This document shows positions 38,350 to 50,397 of a DNA stretch of 64,000 nt, piece by piece. The stretch lies in assembly GCA_027886175.1 (NCBI GenBank), contig JAJNNQ010000075.1:57225001-57289000 (forward strand), in the 5' to 3' direction. The position numbers and the translations under genes are program-made. Source of the stretch: Phylloscopus collybita (Eukaryota > Chordata > Aves > Passeriformes > Phylloscopidae). Within the stretch, counting starts at the first letter, position 1, and each line of letters starts with the position of its first letter. Under the pieces are notes generated by a model. The model was not told the DNA's origin. It did not search any database and saw only the letters and a program-made list of their open reading frames with translations.

Positions 38350-40060
38350 TGTATTGGGTTTGCATGGCCAGGCTTTGGTAGTGGTAGGGTTACAGGGGTG
38401 GCTTCCGTGAGGAGCTGCTAGAAGCTTCCTTTATGTCCAGCAGAGACAATCCCTGGCTGCTCTAAATGTGTGTCTTGGGTTATGGAACCAAAAATGTGTA
38501 TTCTATTTCATTCGTTGAAAGCAGCTGGGGAGATGTTTTTCTTTTCTTGTAACTCTGGGGGGAGGGGGGCAGATGTCTTCTGATAATGGGCCAGCTGTTA
38601 AAACCAGGTGGGGCAGTGTTTCTTATCTCTTTCACCGCCCATCCTCCCTCCAGGGGGGATATTTTCTGCTGATGAACCATTAAGGCTCACCAAGGACACG
38701 ACACATTCCATTATCCCATTGTGAGATGCTCCACCCAGTGGAGGGAGCTAACCACTCCTACCCAGCTAAAAACTGAGACATAGGAACACAAGATATCTAG
38801 TTCCACCAGATTCTCGGAGGAAGACTGGATCCTTTTCTCTCAGGATCATCTCTGCTCCAACAGAACCACATCTGCCACTCCAGGAGGACGCACTTTTGGA
38901 CTGCTTCCAACACCCTGACCAACAGGGTGTCAGGTTGTAGCTCTGACTCTGTCAGGATTTTCCAAAATTGTTGTTTGTTTGCTGGTGTGGTTGGGTGGTT
39001 TTGTCTTTCTACTACATTTGTATTGTTAATATTCCTAGTAAAGAACTGTTATTCCTATTCCCAGATCTTTGCCTGAAAGCCTTTAATTGCAAAATTATAA
39101 TTTGGAGGGGTTTTCACAAGGTGGACCTGCTGCTGGTCAAGGCTAGGCCAATTAGAAATGATGGTAATGTCTCTGTTGTTAACATATTTAAGAAAGAAAA
39201 TAAAGTTATAGTTGTAATTGCAGCCAGAGAAGAGCAGGATGAGAACATGTGAGAGAAACAACTCTGCAGACACCAAGGTCAGTGGAGAAGGAGGGGGAGG
39301 AGGAGCTCCTGGGCCTGGCGCTGGAATTCCTCTGCAGCCTATGGTGAAGGCCATGACAAAGTAGCTGTGTCCCTGTGGCCCATGGAAGTCCATGGGGATA
39401 CATGGGGATGCAGAGATAGACCTGCAACCCATGGAGAAAACCCACACCAGAGCAGGTGGATGCCTGAGAGAAGGTTGTGAACCCATGGGAGGTCCATGGA
39501 GAAAGGAGCCTCCACTGGACCAGTCTGTCCTTGAAGGACTACACCCCATGGAAGAGTGACCCATGCTGCAGCAGTTTGAGGGGACTGGGGGATGGACTCA
39601 CTTTGCAGCAGTTTGTGTTGATCTGCTTCTCTCAAGATGGACTTACTTTGGGAAAGTTCACAGAGAACTGTCTCTCGTGGAAGGAACCTCCTGGTGAATC
39701 AGGGGAATGACCCTCTTCTTTGAGCAGCAGGAGAAAAAAATATGTGATCTCTGACCATAACCCCTATTCTCTTCTCTCTGCAGCTCTGGAGGAGGAGATA
39801 GAGCTTGGAAAAAAGGGAGGGATGGAAGAAAGTTGTTTTTAAAGTTTTTATTTTTACTTTTCATTATCCTGTTCTTGTTTTATTAGTAATAAATTCATTT
39901 AATATCTCTAATTTGAGCCCATGACAGTATTTGATGAGAAATCTTTCTCATGGTTCTTAGCTCAGCTCATGAACATTTCATTGTATTTTCTCTCTCCTGT
40001 CCAGTTGCAGAGGGGAATGAGAGAGTGGCTTTGGTGGGTGCCTGGCATAAACCCACTAAG
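38350..40060 (+). mobile_element. ERVL-type solo LTR, split by LTR-B
   Basis: The 5' portion (38350-38470) begins TGTATTGGGTTTGCATGGCC and the 3' portion resumes near 39117 with GGTGGACCTGCTGCTGG. It then runs through AAACAACTCTGCAGACACC, a series of CCCATGGAGG-type repeats, CATAACCCCTATTC and an AATAAATTCATTTAAT signal to AACCCACTAAG. Flanking pentamers CTTCT (38345-38349) and CTTGT (40061-40065) match at four of five positions, as expected for an old ERVL insertion. Without the inserted LTR-B it is about 1.06 kb. No internal viral genes adjoin it. The 169-codon minus-strand frame at 39055-39564 is a shadow of its short internal repeats. Confidence 0.87.
38471..39116 (+). mobile_element. Second copy of LTR-A (LTR-B), nested
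   Basis: It opens with the same TGTCTTGG end as LTR-A and follows it closely, including the G-run at 38557-38569 and the TGCTGATGAACCATTAAGG block. It stops near 39116, so the last 70 or so bases, including the CCAAGACA end, are missing. It lies inside the ERVL-type LTR and must be the younger insertion. Relative to LTR-A it lacks a 20-base internal duplication. Confidence 0.87.
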
Positions 40061-40449
40061 CTTGTGCAAGGTCACATAGGCTGGCTGCATCAAGCTTCTG
40101 TCAATTTATTGTCCTCCTAACACAATCATCTCCCACTAAGCTCTAGAATTTTGGTTATTAAAATTTTCCACTTAATTGTAGTAAATTTCATATCACAGAA
40201 AAGAAGGATAGATCAGAAAGTGTCTTTGAAAGTCACACGGAAAAGATTCTTATTCCAACAAGAGATAACTTCAAAGGTATTTGAGGCCACTCAATCAAGA
40301 TTCTTCCTATTCAGCAATATATTACAACATATGTGTTAAAGAAATGTAGGAATTCATAGAAAAATATTTTCCTTCCTCATCATTAGAATGTTTCCTTTTA
40401 GGAAGTATTTTGTGAGACATATGTGAGAAAATAAGCTGTAATTATAGAC
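40061..40449. other. Short unique spacer
   Basis: Unique AT-rich DNA between the ERVL-type LTR and the CR1. A 62-codon plus-strand frame at 40151-40339 is unsupported. Confidence 0.5.
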
Positions 40450-40735
40450 TTAATCAGAATAGGTTTGGTTAGAAAGGACCTCGTGTATCATCTAGTTCCA
40501 ATTACCCTGCCAGGGGCAGGGATGCCCAATTTGATTAGGATCAAAATAGACCAATTTGCTCAGGACCTCATCCAACCTGGTCTTGAACACTTCCAGGGAT
40601 GTGACATCCACAATTTCTCTGGGCAAAGCATTCCCATGCTTCACCACCCTCTGATTAAAAAATTTCTTCCTAATATCTAATCTAAACCTACTCTTTGTTT
40701 AATACCATTGCCCCTTTCTTACACCCCAGTCACTT
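40450..40735 (-). mobile_element. CR1 LINE 3' end
   Basis: Antisense CR1 3' end: GGTTAGAAAGGACCTCGTGT, TTGCTCAGGACCTCATCCAA, CCTGGTCTTGAACACTTCCA and AATTTCTTCCTAATATC are in order. It is separated by about 250 bases of non-CR1, A-rich sequence from further CR1 sequence in the same orientation, so both probably belong to one disrupted copy. Confidence 0.9.
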
Positions 40736-40985
40736 AAAACCAGGGCTAAATCTGGGCAGACACGAAGGAGGAATACTGACCAGATATACTCAAAAGGTAA
40801 AAATCACACAAAAGTTTACTGGCAAATCACAGAAAATCAAAGAACCTTAGCAAATGATTTAGTTCAACACAGTACAGACTTAGCCCGTCCAACAAAGAAA
40901 CCTTTAAACCTATTTGATGTTATGATGTTACATAAAAAGAGTCAGAAGAAGGAGAGAAAAAGAAGAAAGACATGGAAGAGATAGA

Positions 40986-42115
40986 AAAACAGAGTGCTCC
41001 AGGTTGGGTCTCACAACAGCTAAATAATGGGGCAGAATCACCTCTTTTGACCTGCTGGCCACATCTTTTCTTATGCAGCCTCAGATGTACTTTACCTGCT
41101 GGACTGTGAGCAAAAAGTTGGCTCAGGTGCAGTGGTTTATCCACAAGAACCCCCAAATCCCTTCTCTGCAGGAATTCTTTCAATAAGATTGCCATGACCC
41201 AGGTGCAGCACCTTGAACTTGTTGAATTTCATGAAAGTCTCATGGCCCCACTTCTAAAACTCATCCAGGTTCTCAGATGGCATCCCATCCTTCTGTTTTG
41301 TCAACTGCACTGCCCACTCAGCTTCATGTTATTTGCAAATTGTCTGGGTGTTCACTTGATCCTACCATCAGTGTCATCAGGTCCCATAGGCTTGTGGCTG
41401 TTTAACACCATCAGGTTGTCCTGAACCTGCTATTCACTTACAGTGGTAGGGACTTCGCTCCCCCCCACGCCCATGCAGAGCAATAGGGACTGGAGAGAAG
41501 TAGGAAGCCTAATGCCTGTGAAGATTGGGGGAAAAAAACTCCTTGAATTCTTCAGCATTCCTATCAGCTGCCACCAGTTCATCCTTCTTGTTTCTCAGGG
41601 GGTGAATTTTCTTCAGCCTTTTTTTTTCCTCACTTCTGTATTTATAGAATCCCTTTTTTAAATTCTTCATGTCACTTGCCCAGTCCTGCACTAGCTTTGC
41701 CTTGGCTTTCCTAACCTCATCCATACACATTCAAAACACATCCCTGTACTCTATCCAGGTCACCTCTTTCTGCTTCCACTGTCTGTGCATTTCTTACTGC
41801 TCAGTTTGAGGAGCAGATCCTTGCCCAGCCATGACAGTTTCAGTCCTGCCTTGCTCCATTTCCTACACACCAGGACACAGAGCTCTTATGCTCTAAGAAA
41901 AATGGCCTTAAAGAGTTGCCAGCTGTCCTTAAGGACAATTTCACAGAGGATCTCATTCACCAACTCCTTAAACAACTGTAAGCTTGCCCTTGCAAAATTC
42001 AAGGGTTTGACTTCACTCCTCATAATTTATGAGGATTTTGGGTTATGGAACCCCCTTTTGAGGGCTGGGGGTATTCCTCAGTTTTGTCTTCATTCTCTCT
42101 TCCAGTAGTGACACC
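40986..42115 (-). mobile_element. Rearranged CR1 LINE, internal part
   Basis: The left part (to about 41400) is CR1 3' UTR: CTCCAGGTTGGGTCTCACAA, GTTTATCCACAAGAACCCCC, AGCTTCATGTTATTTGCAAA. From about 41500 rightwards the sequence instead encodes, on the minus strand, the linker between the endonuclease and reverse transcriptase of CR1 ORF2, and then more upstream coding sequence to about 42115. The reverse-transcriptase core between them is missing, so the copy carries a large internal deletion. The boundary near 41400-41500 is approximate. Confidence 0.85.
41509..41790 (-). pseudogene. CR1 ORF2 endonuclease-RT linker remnant
   Basis: The minus-strand translation includes TWIEYRDV, then an in-frame stop at 41731-41733, then DEVRKAKAKLVQDWASDMKN and KKGFYKYRSEEKKRLKKI. 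This is the characteristic lysine- and arginine-rich linker of CR1 polyproteins, recognised by the EVRKAKA and KKGFYKY words. Upstream sequence shows a frameshift. The open 73-codon stretch at 41509-41730 is therefore a dead fragment of a retrotransposon gene, not a host gene. Confidence 0.8.
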
Positions 42116-45100
42116 GGATAAAGGAACAGCTACAAGGTTGCACAGAATAAGTCCTGGCAAAGCTAGCACTACTTTCATATGGATCAGGTATACCTGAGAA
42201 ATGCTCTATGAATAATTTCTAATGGTGGAAAAGAAAAAACATCCTCTTCCTTACCTGGAGATAGAATGTGAACTTCCTCATTTACCCTAAACCCTCTCTG
42301 CCACCAGATAAGCTCTCCAAATTTTATTTACAAAGATTATGTGAGCCTTCATGGTGTTTAGAAGTACAGAATTTAAGGCTGAGATGTTAATCTTGTTGCT
42401 TTCCTCCTCAGGACAAAGGGGAACTGGAAAATAGCCTATTTATTTAGCAAGCTAATTCAATTACTGATTGAACATTTAAGGATGATTTCTAAAAGTTCCC
42501 TAATTCTAATTAAAACTAAATCTGAAAAAATTAATTGCTCTGCTTTTAAATATTTACAATACATTTTAATCTCTGACAGCATTTAATACTATGCAATATT
42601 TATTTTGTATTTACATCAATATATATTATTCTGGGAGGTTTTCACATGTTCTGCACTGCAGCTTACCACAGCAATGTTTGAAATTGCCTCAGAACATGAA
42701 TTTTAAAGTCTCTTTGCGCAGTATGTGGTCTTTAGAGTCAATTAAGTTGAGAGGGAGAGTTCTGGAACTGCCAGCTAAGACTTTCAAGGTTGGTAATATT
42801 CTTTGCTAATGCCTGTCAGTTGTCCTCAGGTCTTTCCTCCCTCATTCCCCTCCATGAATATACATGTCTATTTTGCTTCATCTGATAAGGAAAATTTAAT
42901 GTGCTCTTTGTCATTTTTGATTTTACTTTCTATTTCACATTTTCTTCAGGGGTGCATATACTATTTATACTCAATGCAGATCTCAGCTGTAGTTACAAGA
43001 GTCATTTAGAAATTACTTTCTTCCATCATGTCAGCAATTATCTACTGAATTTAATTTTGAGTACAGAGAGGATGAGGATCAAAAATATAACAATCCACAC
43101 ATACAAAAGAAAAGATGAAATCTTTTTTAGTATAAACCTGTAATTCTTTTTTGCACATCTGTGAATAAAGTAACTTTTCATCCAGCTGACAGATCTAGAA
43201 CAAAATAAAGTTAGTCTAAATATTTGAACATAGGGCATTGTAAGCCATGCATGGCACTTGCTCAGTCTCTCTCTCGTCTGGGTCTTTGGACACGGGAATC
43301 TTTTGTTGTGTTTAAGTTTTTGTAGGCATGTGCTTCTAAGGAATGGAGGTGCAAAAGTCATTTTCTGGGAGATTCACCAGGTTAATCCAAATTTTTTACC
43401 TTCCCCTCAAAACCTATTGAACCTCTTGTTAAGTTTCATGGCAAGATACAATAAGCCCACCCTAGCTCGATCTCTTTCCACCATATGTTATATATGAGAA
43501 AGAGGTTTAGGTTTTTTGATCTCTTTGTTCCAGACATCTCATAATTTATAGCTACAGCATTTTGTAGGATGGATACTAGATTGTATTTAAGGCAAGAATC
43601 TGTGGGGCCAGTCAGCTTTGTGTTGGTCTGGCAGGGGCTGTGTGGCTGTGATAAAAGTTAAGGATGAGGTTAGGATTGAGTCAATAGACACTTCTGTGTT
43701 TAGGTGTGGTTTTTTTTTGTACAGGTTACTGTTCCTGAAACCAAACAAGTTTTAGGATCTGCCCATGCAAGGCTCCCTGTTCAAATTTTTATTTGAAGCT
43801 CTGATTGCCTCTTGACTCAAGTGTTTCCATGTGATAAATGCCGTAGGACTTGATGCCATTGTATAAATTGGATAGAAAATTTGTCTTGGCAAACTGGAGA
43901 CTTGAAGTTCATTGTAAGGAAGGAGGCATTGTAAGGCTACTTAGGAAGCAGCAGCAGCAGCTAACCATGTGGTTTTTTTCTCTTGTGCAAACCAATAACT
44001 TAAACTCATTGGAGACTGTCCATGCACTCCTTTCTTTTATAAAGCAAAAGTCCAGCATGTTTTTATGCAAGTCTGTAACTCCATGGACTTTTTATAAAAA
44101 TTTTAGACTGTTAGTCTTTGCTATTTCCATTATTTTTATTGTACCCAGAAATCACATAATTTCGACATTTTAGCTCAGTTGTGTCAAAATCATCTGATTT
44201 TGATGTGCTTGATGCCAGCTAAGTAACATTTCTTTAGTAAGGCAGGTATTCCAACTGTGTCGTGTTTCAGGTACTGTCTATATCTGCTTTACATTTAACC
44301 CTGATGTGCTTGTTTGAATTTGATCTTTGTCTCCTAATGGACATGAAAAACCTGATTTTCAGTTGTCAATTGATTTACATTTGCATGACAGTTTTACAAA
44401 GGAGACAGGAAATGAATGGTTCCCTTTCAAACTTTTCCTTTATTTTTAAAGCAAACTGTCAGAACATGTGCCTTCATGTCTTTCGACTGTCTTGGCTTGT
44501 ATCAAACCTACCCAATGAAGCTGAAGCTCTGGTAGAGCATTATATTTTGGTTGTTTTATCTTTTTAAATAAATCAAAAAACATATTTCTCTCCCACCACT
44601 AACCAAGCATTATTGCAGTGATATTTGTGCAGAAGACAAGAATGGGATTTGAAAGTTAGAATTGATCGCTTGAAGGTGAGAACTTTGAACGAAATGAGCA
44701 ATCAGGGAACAGCTATCACCAGCTATTTTCCAGTGCATAAATTCCTGTCCTTTCTGCATTCATCTATATTATATCCAGACTAGAATATTAAAAGGAAAAT
44801 TTGGTTGGGACATAACTCACATAACCTCGAATTTCCCTGAAAGGAGTGTTTTATCCATGATTGTATTTAAACAAGTTCCTTTTCTTTGCCAATAGATGTC
44901 TCTGTTATCCTTTGTAAAACACCAAATACAGCAGGACTTTTTCAACGTTTCCTGACTTTAGGTTCAAGTCAGGATTCTTCTTAACCCTCTCTCTTATGCT
45001 TTTATTTGTGATCTTTAAAGAAAACAACTAACTAGGAAAAATTTTGCAATGTTGCATCCCAACACAGAGAAGTAAGGATTTTCTTAATGCTTTATTTGAA

Positions 45101-46548
45101 TTATCAGAATTCAAATAAAATTAAAAGCATCAACAAAATGTCTTCCCTCAGTATACCTCTTGCTCAAGTTGAGGAAAACTGAGAGATAAGTTCTTACAAA
45201 GATAAAGTACCCATTGTCTGTTGAATCTCTAAGTCCTCGTAACCTCTCTACCATTATGTAATTATTGACTGATTTTCTAATCAAAATATACCAAATTTTA
45301 TTTTATCTGTATTACAGCTATCCATAATTTTAATGTTTTTCTAGAATTTAAAAATCCAGCTGAGTTTATGCAAGATGCATCTGTACCACCATGCTATTCA
45401 AGAAAAGGAGTGAGGAAAACAGAAAGAGCTGTAAGATAGCATCTCTCAGCAATCCTGTTACTTTGCAGTAAGAGATTAATCAAAGCTGCCCAATCAAAAC
45501 AAAAATCTTAGAAAATAATCCTGACACAGCACTGAGAAACAAGGGTTTTTCATAATAATCTATATTATCTTGGCACAAGGAAACCACATCTGCCTGATTA
45601 GATAAAGACACATGACCTGCCTAAGTGTTAGACACCTCTGAAGCAAATGCCAGCAGCCCACGGTACTTTCTGAGGAGTGACAGACAGTGTGACAGCAATT
45701 CCAGCTGTGGGCTGGTGTAGACCCGATCAAGCTGTCAAAAATACTTCTAGAGTTTAGGTGGCTGGTCTAAGAGGAAATCTAGACATATTCGGGTTTGCGT
45801 ATTTTTATTTTGGTGTGCATTTTTTTGGTAGAGTTAATATAGGTCTGGGGACTCAGCTAGAATCTTTGCCTGACCGCATAATATGAACAAAATTGGTACG
45901 TACATCCTCACTGCAAATCCTTTTTGCTTTAACGACTCTGGTACTATTGAAACAAGGTTTATTCTTACAAACCACCCAAACTTGCAAGCAGTTGCAAAAT
46001 CCAACATATAAATTATAAAAAAAGAGTTTATTTCATCCAAGACTCATCAAGAAATTATGAATGTGAATTCCAAAAAAGTGTGTTTTATGAAAGCCACTTT
46101 TCAGAGCAGAAACACATTTTAATATCAACTGAGTGGATGCTTTATGTTGCAGAAAAAACAGTTTAGTGCACCATCTGTTACTTTTAATAGCAAATGAACA
46201 ACATGAATTGTAGTTAATACTGTTGATGTAAAATATAAGAGGGATGTTATCAAAACTGCTCACTGACAGATATAAACATGTTTTGAAATATGAATGAGCT
46301 CAATAAATTCAATATGCATCTTTTACTAGCCAGCTGTTCTCAAAAGATAAGGCAGTAAAAGATTTTTAATGAACCCCATGCCAGGCAAATGCAAGATCAT
46401 TTCTCTGGCCCACATGGGAGAAACATTTCCTATCTAAAGCACACATAGAGTGACAGTTTCATTTAACCCCTTCCATCTTGTGGGAAATAATTATCTTATA
46501 CAGAGCAATGAGAGAAGTGGCATGAAAATATCATCATATGTACGTGTA
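42116..46548. other. Unique non-coding DNA
   Basis: No transposon or gene was recognised. Several plus-strand frames of about 100 codons at 43.8-44.6 kb reflect the T-rich plus strand, and their hydrophobic translations have no recognisable domain. AATAAA at 44567-44572 is followed by a short A-run, so part of this could be an old 3'-UTR-like or retroposed sequence; that is weak. Confidence 0.45.
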
Positions 46549-46568
46549 TTTATCTATATCTATCTATG

Positions 46569-46599
<31 letters not shown>

Positions 46600-46652
46600 C
46601 ATCTATCTATCTATCCATCTATCTATCTATCTCTATGTCTCTGTCTGTCTCC
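46549..46652. repeat. (CTAT)n / (CTGT)n microsatellite
   Basis: About 100 bases of CTAT units with CCAT interruptions, ending in CTCTATGTCTCTGTCTGTCT. Likely polymorphic. Its pyrimidine-rich end abuts a splice-acceptor-like CCTTAG. Confidence 0.95.
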
Positions 46653-46656
46653 TTAG

Positions 46657-46752
46657 AAGAGATCCTGTGACAAAGAGTTTTTACAAAAGTGTCCAGAAAA
46701 ATACAAATAGCACTTCTACATTTTGTTTCTCTCCATATGATGCTACAATGAG
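46657..46752 (+). other. Candidate exon next to a microsatellite
   Basis: A 96-base segment follows CTGTCTGTCTCCTTAG, a very strong acceptor-like sequence, and ends at ATGAG before GTGAGTTA, a good donor. One frame stays open (one base, 31 codons, two bases left), with Ser/Thr/Asn-rich residues such as RDPVTKSFYKSVQKN. The other two frames have stops. I recognise no protein family. The acceptor strength comes largely from the microsatellite, so this could be a spurious or recently created exon, coding or lncRNA. Confidence 0.27.
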
Positions 46753-48437
46753 GTGAGTTACAACACAGGTCTTGGCTCTATAAATGCTTATGTACTGGGA
46801 CATGGCACATGAGTAACAGCCCAGCCAATGAATATAACAGCTGCCTTTGACAAGCTCAATATTGAGTCACAAAGGAGTGAATCCTCATTACAGTTTCCTC
46901 ATTTAAAACTGAACATTATACACCCTCTATACAATATGCGTTTTCAACCCTTTGGATGATCAAGATTATTATTTAAGAATTCTATTTATACTATTATCAT
47001 TAAAAATAACCATTTTTCCTTTCTGCTTGATGGTATCTCCTTGCTTTTAATATCTGTAAAATGCTCTTTCTCATACTGAATTGTTCAAGAAAACAGACAA
47101 AAGTGTTTCTTGACAGAGATCAAGTCTCTGAAATACTTTAAATATTTTCTATTATTATTTGCCCTTTTGGTGAGGAACTTTTGCTAGTTTTGTTGATCCA
47201 TCTAGAACACCACCTAGATTCTTCACTAATCTGAAGTAATAGAACATAAAAAAGAGCACTTAATTAATGTCATTTATTTTTAGACAGTTTTCAGATTTCA
47301 TTGAAAACATACAATTTATAGGTCATCACAGATTTTAATTCAGTATCTCTGTGTATTATTCATGCATGATGAAATATATTCTAGTTAAATAGAACTATAC
47401 TAACTTCTGACCCAATTACTTCTCTGCACCTATGCTGAACATTGGTCAATAATAGGTGTAAGCTGTCTGAGTTAATTTAACACAAAATTACTATCAAAAT
47501 TGTCAGAAACAAATGGCAAGATCATCTCACAGAACTCAGAATGTGGGTAGTGTAGTCTGATCTGGTTCCTTTGATTCCCTTTATAGTATTTTCTTTTGTT
47601 TTTTATTTAAACTTGTTTGAAAGTATGTGTGTAAATTCATAAAATAAGACAATGGTGGTAGTAGTAGATTGACATGTGGCACTTGAATTTACTCCTCTGG
47701 TAGCAGGAAGTGTTTGAAAGTCTAGTGCATACAAATTTATCTAATTTCATCTAACTTACACACACCCTGCTTTTTGATTGCTGAATCTAAATTGTAAATT
47801 TGCACATAAGAAGATGTTTATCTCAAGAGAACTGTTCCTGAAACTTCAGTTTTTTCATGTGGCAAGTGTGCTTTGTCCTACTTTTTTATAGAGCTTTCAA
47901 CTTCCCAGTATTGATAAAATTGACATTTCTTTGACAGAACTCCAGGGAGCCCTGTAATGTTCTTGGCAGTTCCACCACTAATAAAAGTGTTTATTTTCAG
48001 ATGGCAAGGACTAACTTTATGTCCTCAGCATAACGAGACAAGTAATAAAATGATTTTCAACAATGTAGCTCAGTATTGCACATTATAGATCCATATCCAT
48101 GGACAGGTCATCATAGAGACAATAGCTTTAAATAATTAACAATAGGGAGATATATTGATGCTCAAATGTCCCAACTTGAATCCTATCATCAGTAATGACA
48201 GTGACCATACTCTTTTAGCTCTTTTCAGGATTTTATTGCTGTAGATGATCACACTGTATCAAAAGGAAAATTAATATCTAAATTTAGAGGAAACCAACCT
48301 TCTCAGAATTCTATTAACATTACTCCGATTCTGTGTTTAAATTCGGGTATATAGATTCCTTCCAGGAACTGTTGCTTTGTACGACAAAGGTTTTGCTCAT
48401 AGTTTTTCAAATTTAAACCCATTTCTTTGCCCGATAG

Positions 48438-48490
48438 CTGTGGACAATTTTAAATTTCACTATCACAGAGATGCAGTTTACTGAGTGCAG
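48438..48490 (+). other. Candidate 53-base exon
   Basis: The segment is bordered by CATTTCTTTGCCCGATAG and by a near-consensus donor, TGCAG before GTGAGTGT. Only one frame is open through it (17 codons, LWTILNFTITEMQFTEC, two bases over). The short length means an open frame has little weight; the donor is the main argument. No family recognised. Confidence 0.2.
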
Positions 48491-49051
48491 GTGAGTGTTC
48501 ATTTGTTCAATAAGTGTTTAAAAATCATATTGAGAGAGCTTTCCATTAACTCACAGTAATCAGATATGCACAAGGCTTTCTTTGTCTCTCCTGGCCACAG
48601 TGCTGTACCCAAACATGTATCTCTCTAAAGCAGTAGTTATGACAGAGGCAACAGAGAAATTCAACCTATTCTAGGTTGAATATGTATGCACACATATAGA
48701 TATTAAATTCTGCTGGGAAGTGATTCCTTAAAGCAAATGAAATCATCCTTCAGCTTTGAAAGAGGCTTTGGATTTACTGAACAATTCTATAAAGCAAAGG
48801 GATTTATTATTTTAATTATATAAAACAATTATTTCAATTAGCAATTATTTCTGATTCAAAACAAGTCCAGAATTCAATGGTACTTGAATGAATAAATGGA
48901 TTATACTGTGTTTTGCTTGTTTGTTAATTTACATACCAGTCATACCCTTTTATCCTTCATATAGAGACACAATTCTCTCTTCATTATAGAAAAAATGTGA
49001 TATTGTTCCACTGGTTAAATTACCCAAATTTAGAAAGAATTGACTAATAAG

Positions 49052-49081
49052 TTAAAAAAAAAGAAAAAAAGAAAAAAAAAG
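49052..49081. repeat. A-rich tract
   Basis: Poly-A runs broken by single G residues. Confidence 0.85.
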
Positions 49082-50190
49082 ATAATGACAAAAAACAAGT
49101 TAAGGTTGGCTGACATAATAAAATTGAAATTAAGATTCCAATGATAGCACTGCTTAATTTGATTTAGAATAAAAAATACTTCTTGTAGCTATTTTGTACA
49201 CGGTGACTTTGACACTGCTCCCATACTCATATTCAGGAGTATTGAGAATACTGCATTTCTTTGATTTCATTTAACATCAACTCCAAATAGAGCCAAGGAT
49301 TGTCTTTTACTCTTTTTAAGCTTCAAGTCAAACAGCTCTCTACTGGGTTTCTCAGTATTTGCAGGTCCTTACATATTCTGCTGTGGATCAGAGGCAAAAA
49401 ATTACCACAAACTACCTTAGGGATCCATAAATCTGCGCAGCCATAGTCATGTTATTTAAAAACATATGACGCCTCAAAAATCTTTGACATGTATTGGTCC
49501 ATTTCATAAAAATCTAGAAATATATTCTGCAATATTTTTCTGTATGAAAAAGAAATATATATAAAGGTATCAAAAGCAGATGTTTGTGCTTAAAGTTTGT
49601 GCTTAAAGCTGAGAAAGCAACCATTCTCTTCCATTATTTTTTATTTCTTTCGAGTTTTAAATATAAATTACTTTTTTATTTCTAGGCTTAAGGTAATTAT
49701 TATGAAATTAAAAACACTGTGTTAGCATTCAGTGTGTTGCTGTTCTGGATCAGTTAAATGTCAAAACTCTGAAAATTTCTAAACTGATGTCTCAGAGAGT
49801 GGGGAATGGACCAGTCATCTGGGAAAGTAAACAAATTAAATAAGCAGGAGACAACAAAAGCAACAGCTAAACAACCAACTTCTCCAAGATGGGAAATTTC
49901 TGTTCTTGTCCATGTAAGTCAGATTTAAGTCATTCAAGCCTTAGTTTTGGTAAAGACTTTTCAGACGCTTGCAGGTTTTTTTTTTCCCAGATTCGCTTTA
50001 CATTTTTCAAAATATGAAACAGCCATGCCTAACTGGAATGTTGTTCTATGACTCAGGAATTCATGTAACTTGAAATTGAACTGGTCTGATGTGACCAGTA
50101 GAAATAGTCCAGAGAAAACAGATTTTATATGGTCAAAAATTACACAGGTAAATGTCCCTGTAAAAATTTACAGAACATCCCATTTACAAG

Positions 50191-50334
50191 ACTTACTAGA
50201 GATCTAATTATTTGACTTGTCAAATATTATTTGTCTATATTAGTTATATTTTTCACCCCCTCTGTGTCGATGAAAGGAAATAGTTTAGGTGTGTCACCTT
50301 CCACACACTTCTTCACTTAACCTTGGACAGAACG
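50191..50334 (+). repeat. Diverged direct repeat, copy 1
   Basis: It aligns with 51241-51369 in the same orientation. Shared words include TAGAGATCT, CTATTTG/TTATTTG, TATATTAGT, GGAAATAGTTT, and TCACC followed by TCCACA. Copy 1 has about 14 extra bases (around 50221-50234) that look like a local duplication of a TTGTC word. The identity is moderate, so the duplication is old. I cannot name the family. Confidence 0.7.
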
Positions 50335-50397
50335 CAAGTGAAAATGTCCCTCAGCAGGATACAAGCCTAATGTTTGGAAAGGATTGTTTAATTTTGA

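Larger units (their letters stand above)
46753..50190. other. Unique AT-rich non-coding DNA
   Basis: No transposon or gene recognised other than one tiny candidate exon at 48438-48490. A short direct repeat of TTTGTGCTTAAAG is found twice near 49583-49608. Confidence 0.5.

Noticed and set aside
24836..39116. LTR-A and LTR-B as the two ends of one 14 kb provirus
   Set aside because: LTR-B has ERVL LTR sequence on both sides, and the interval contains CR1, ERVL LTR and unique DNA but no gag, pol or env, so they are independent solo LTRs.
39055..39564. 169-codon minus-strand open frame, the longest in the window
   Set aside because: It lies inside the ERVL-type LTR and its Pro/Ser/Leu-rich translation comes from the CCATGG-type internal repeats; it is not a viral or host gene.
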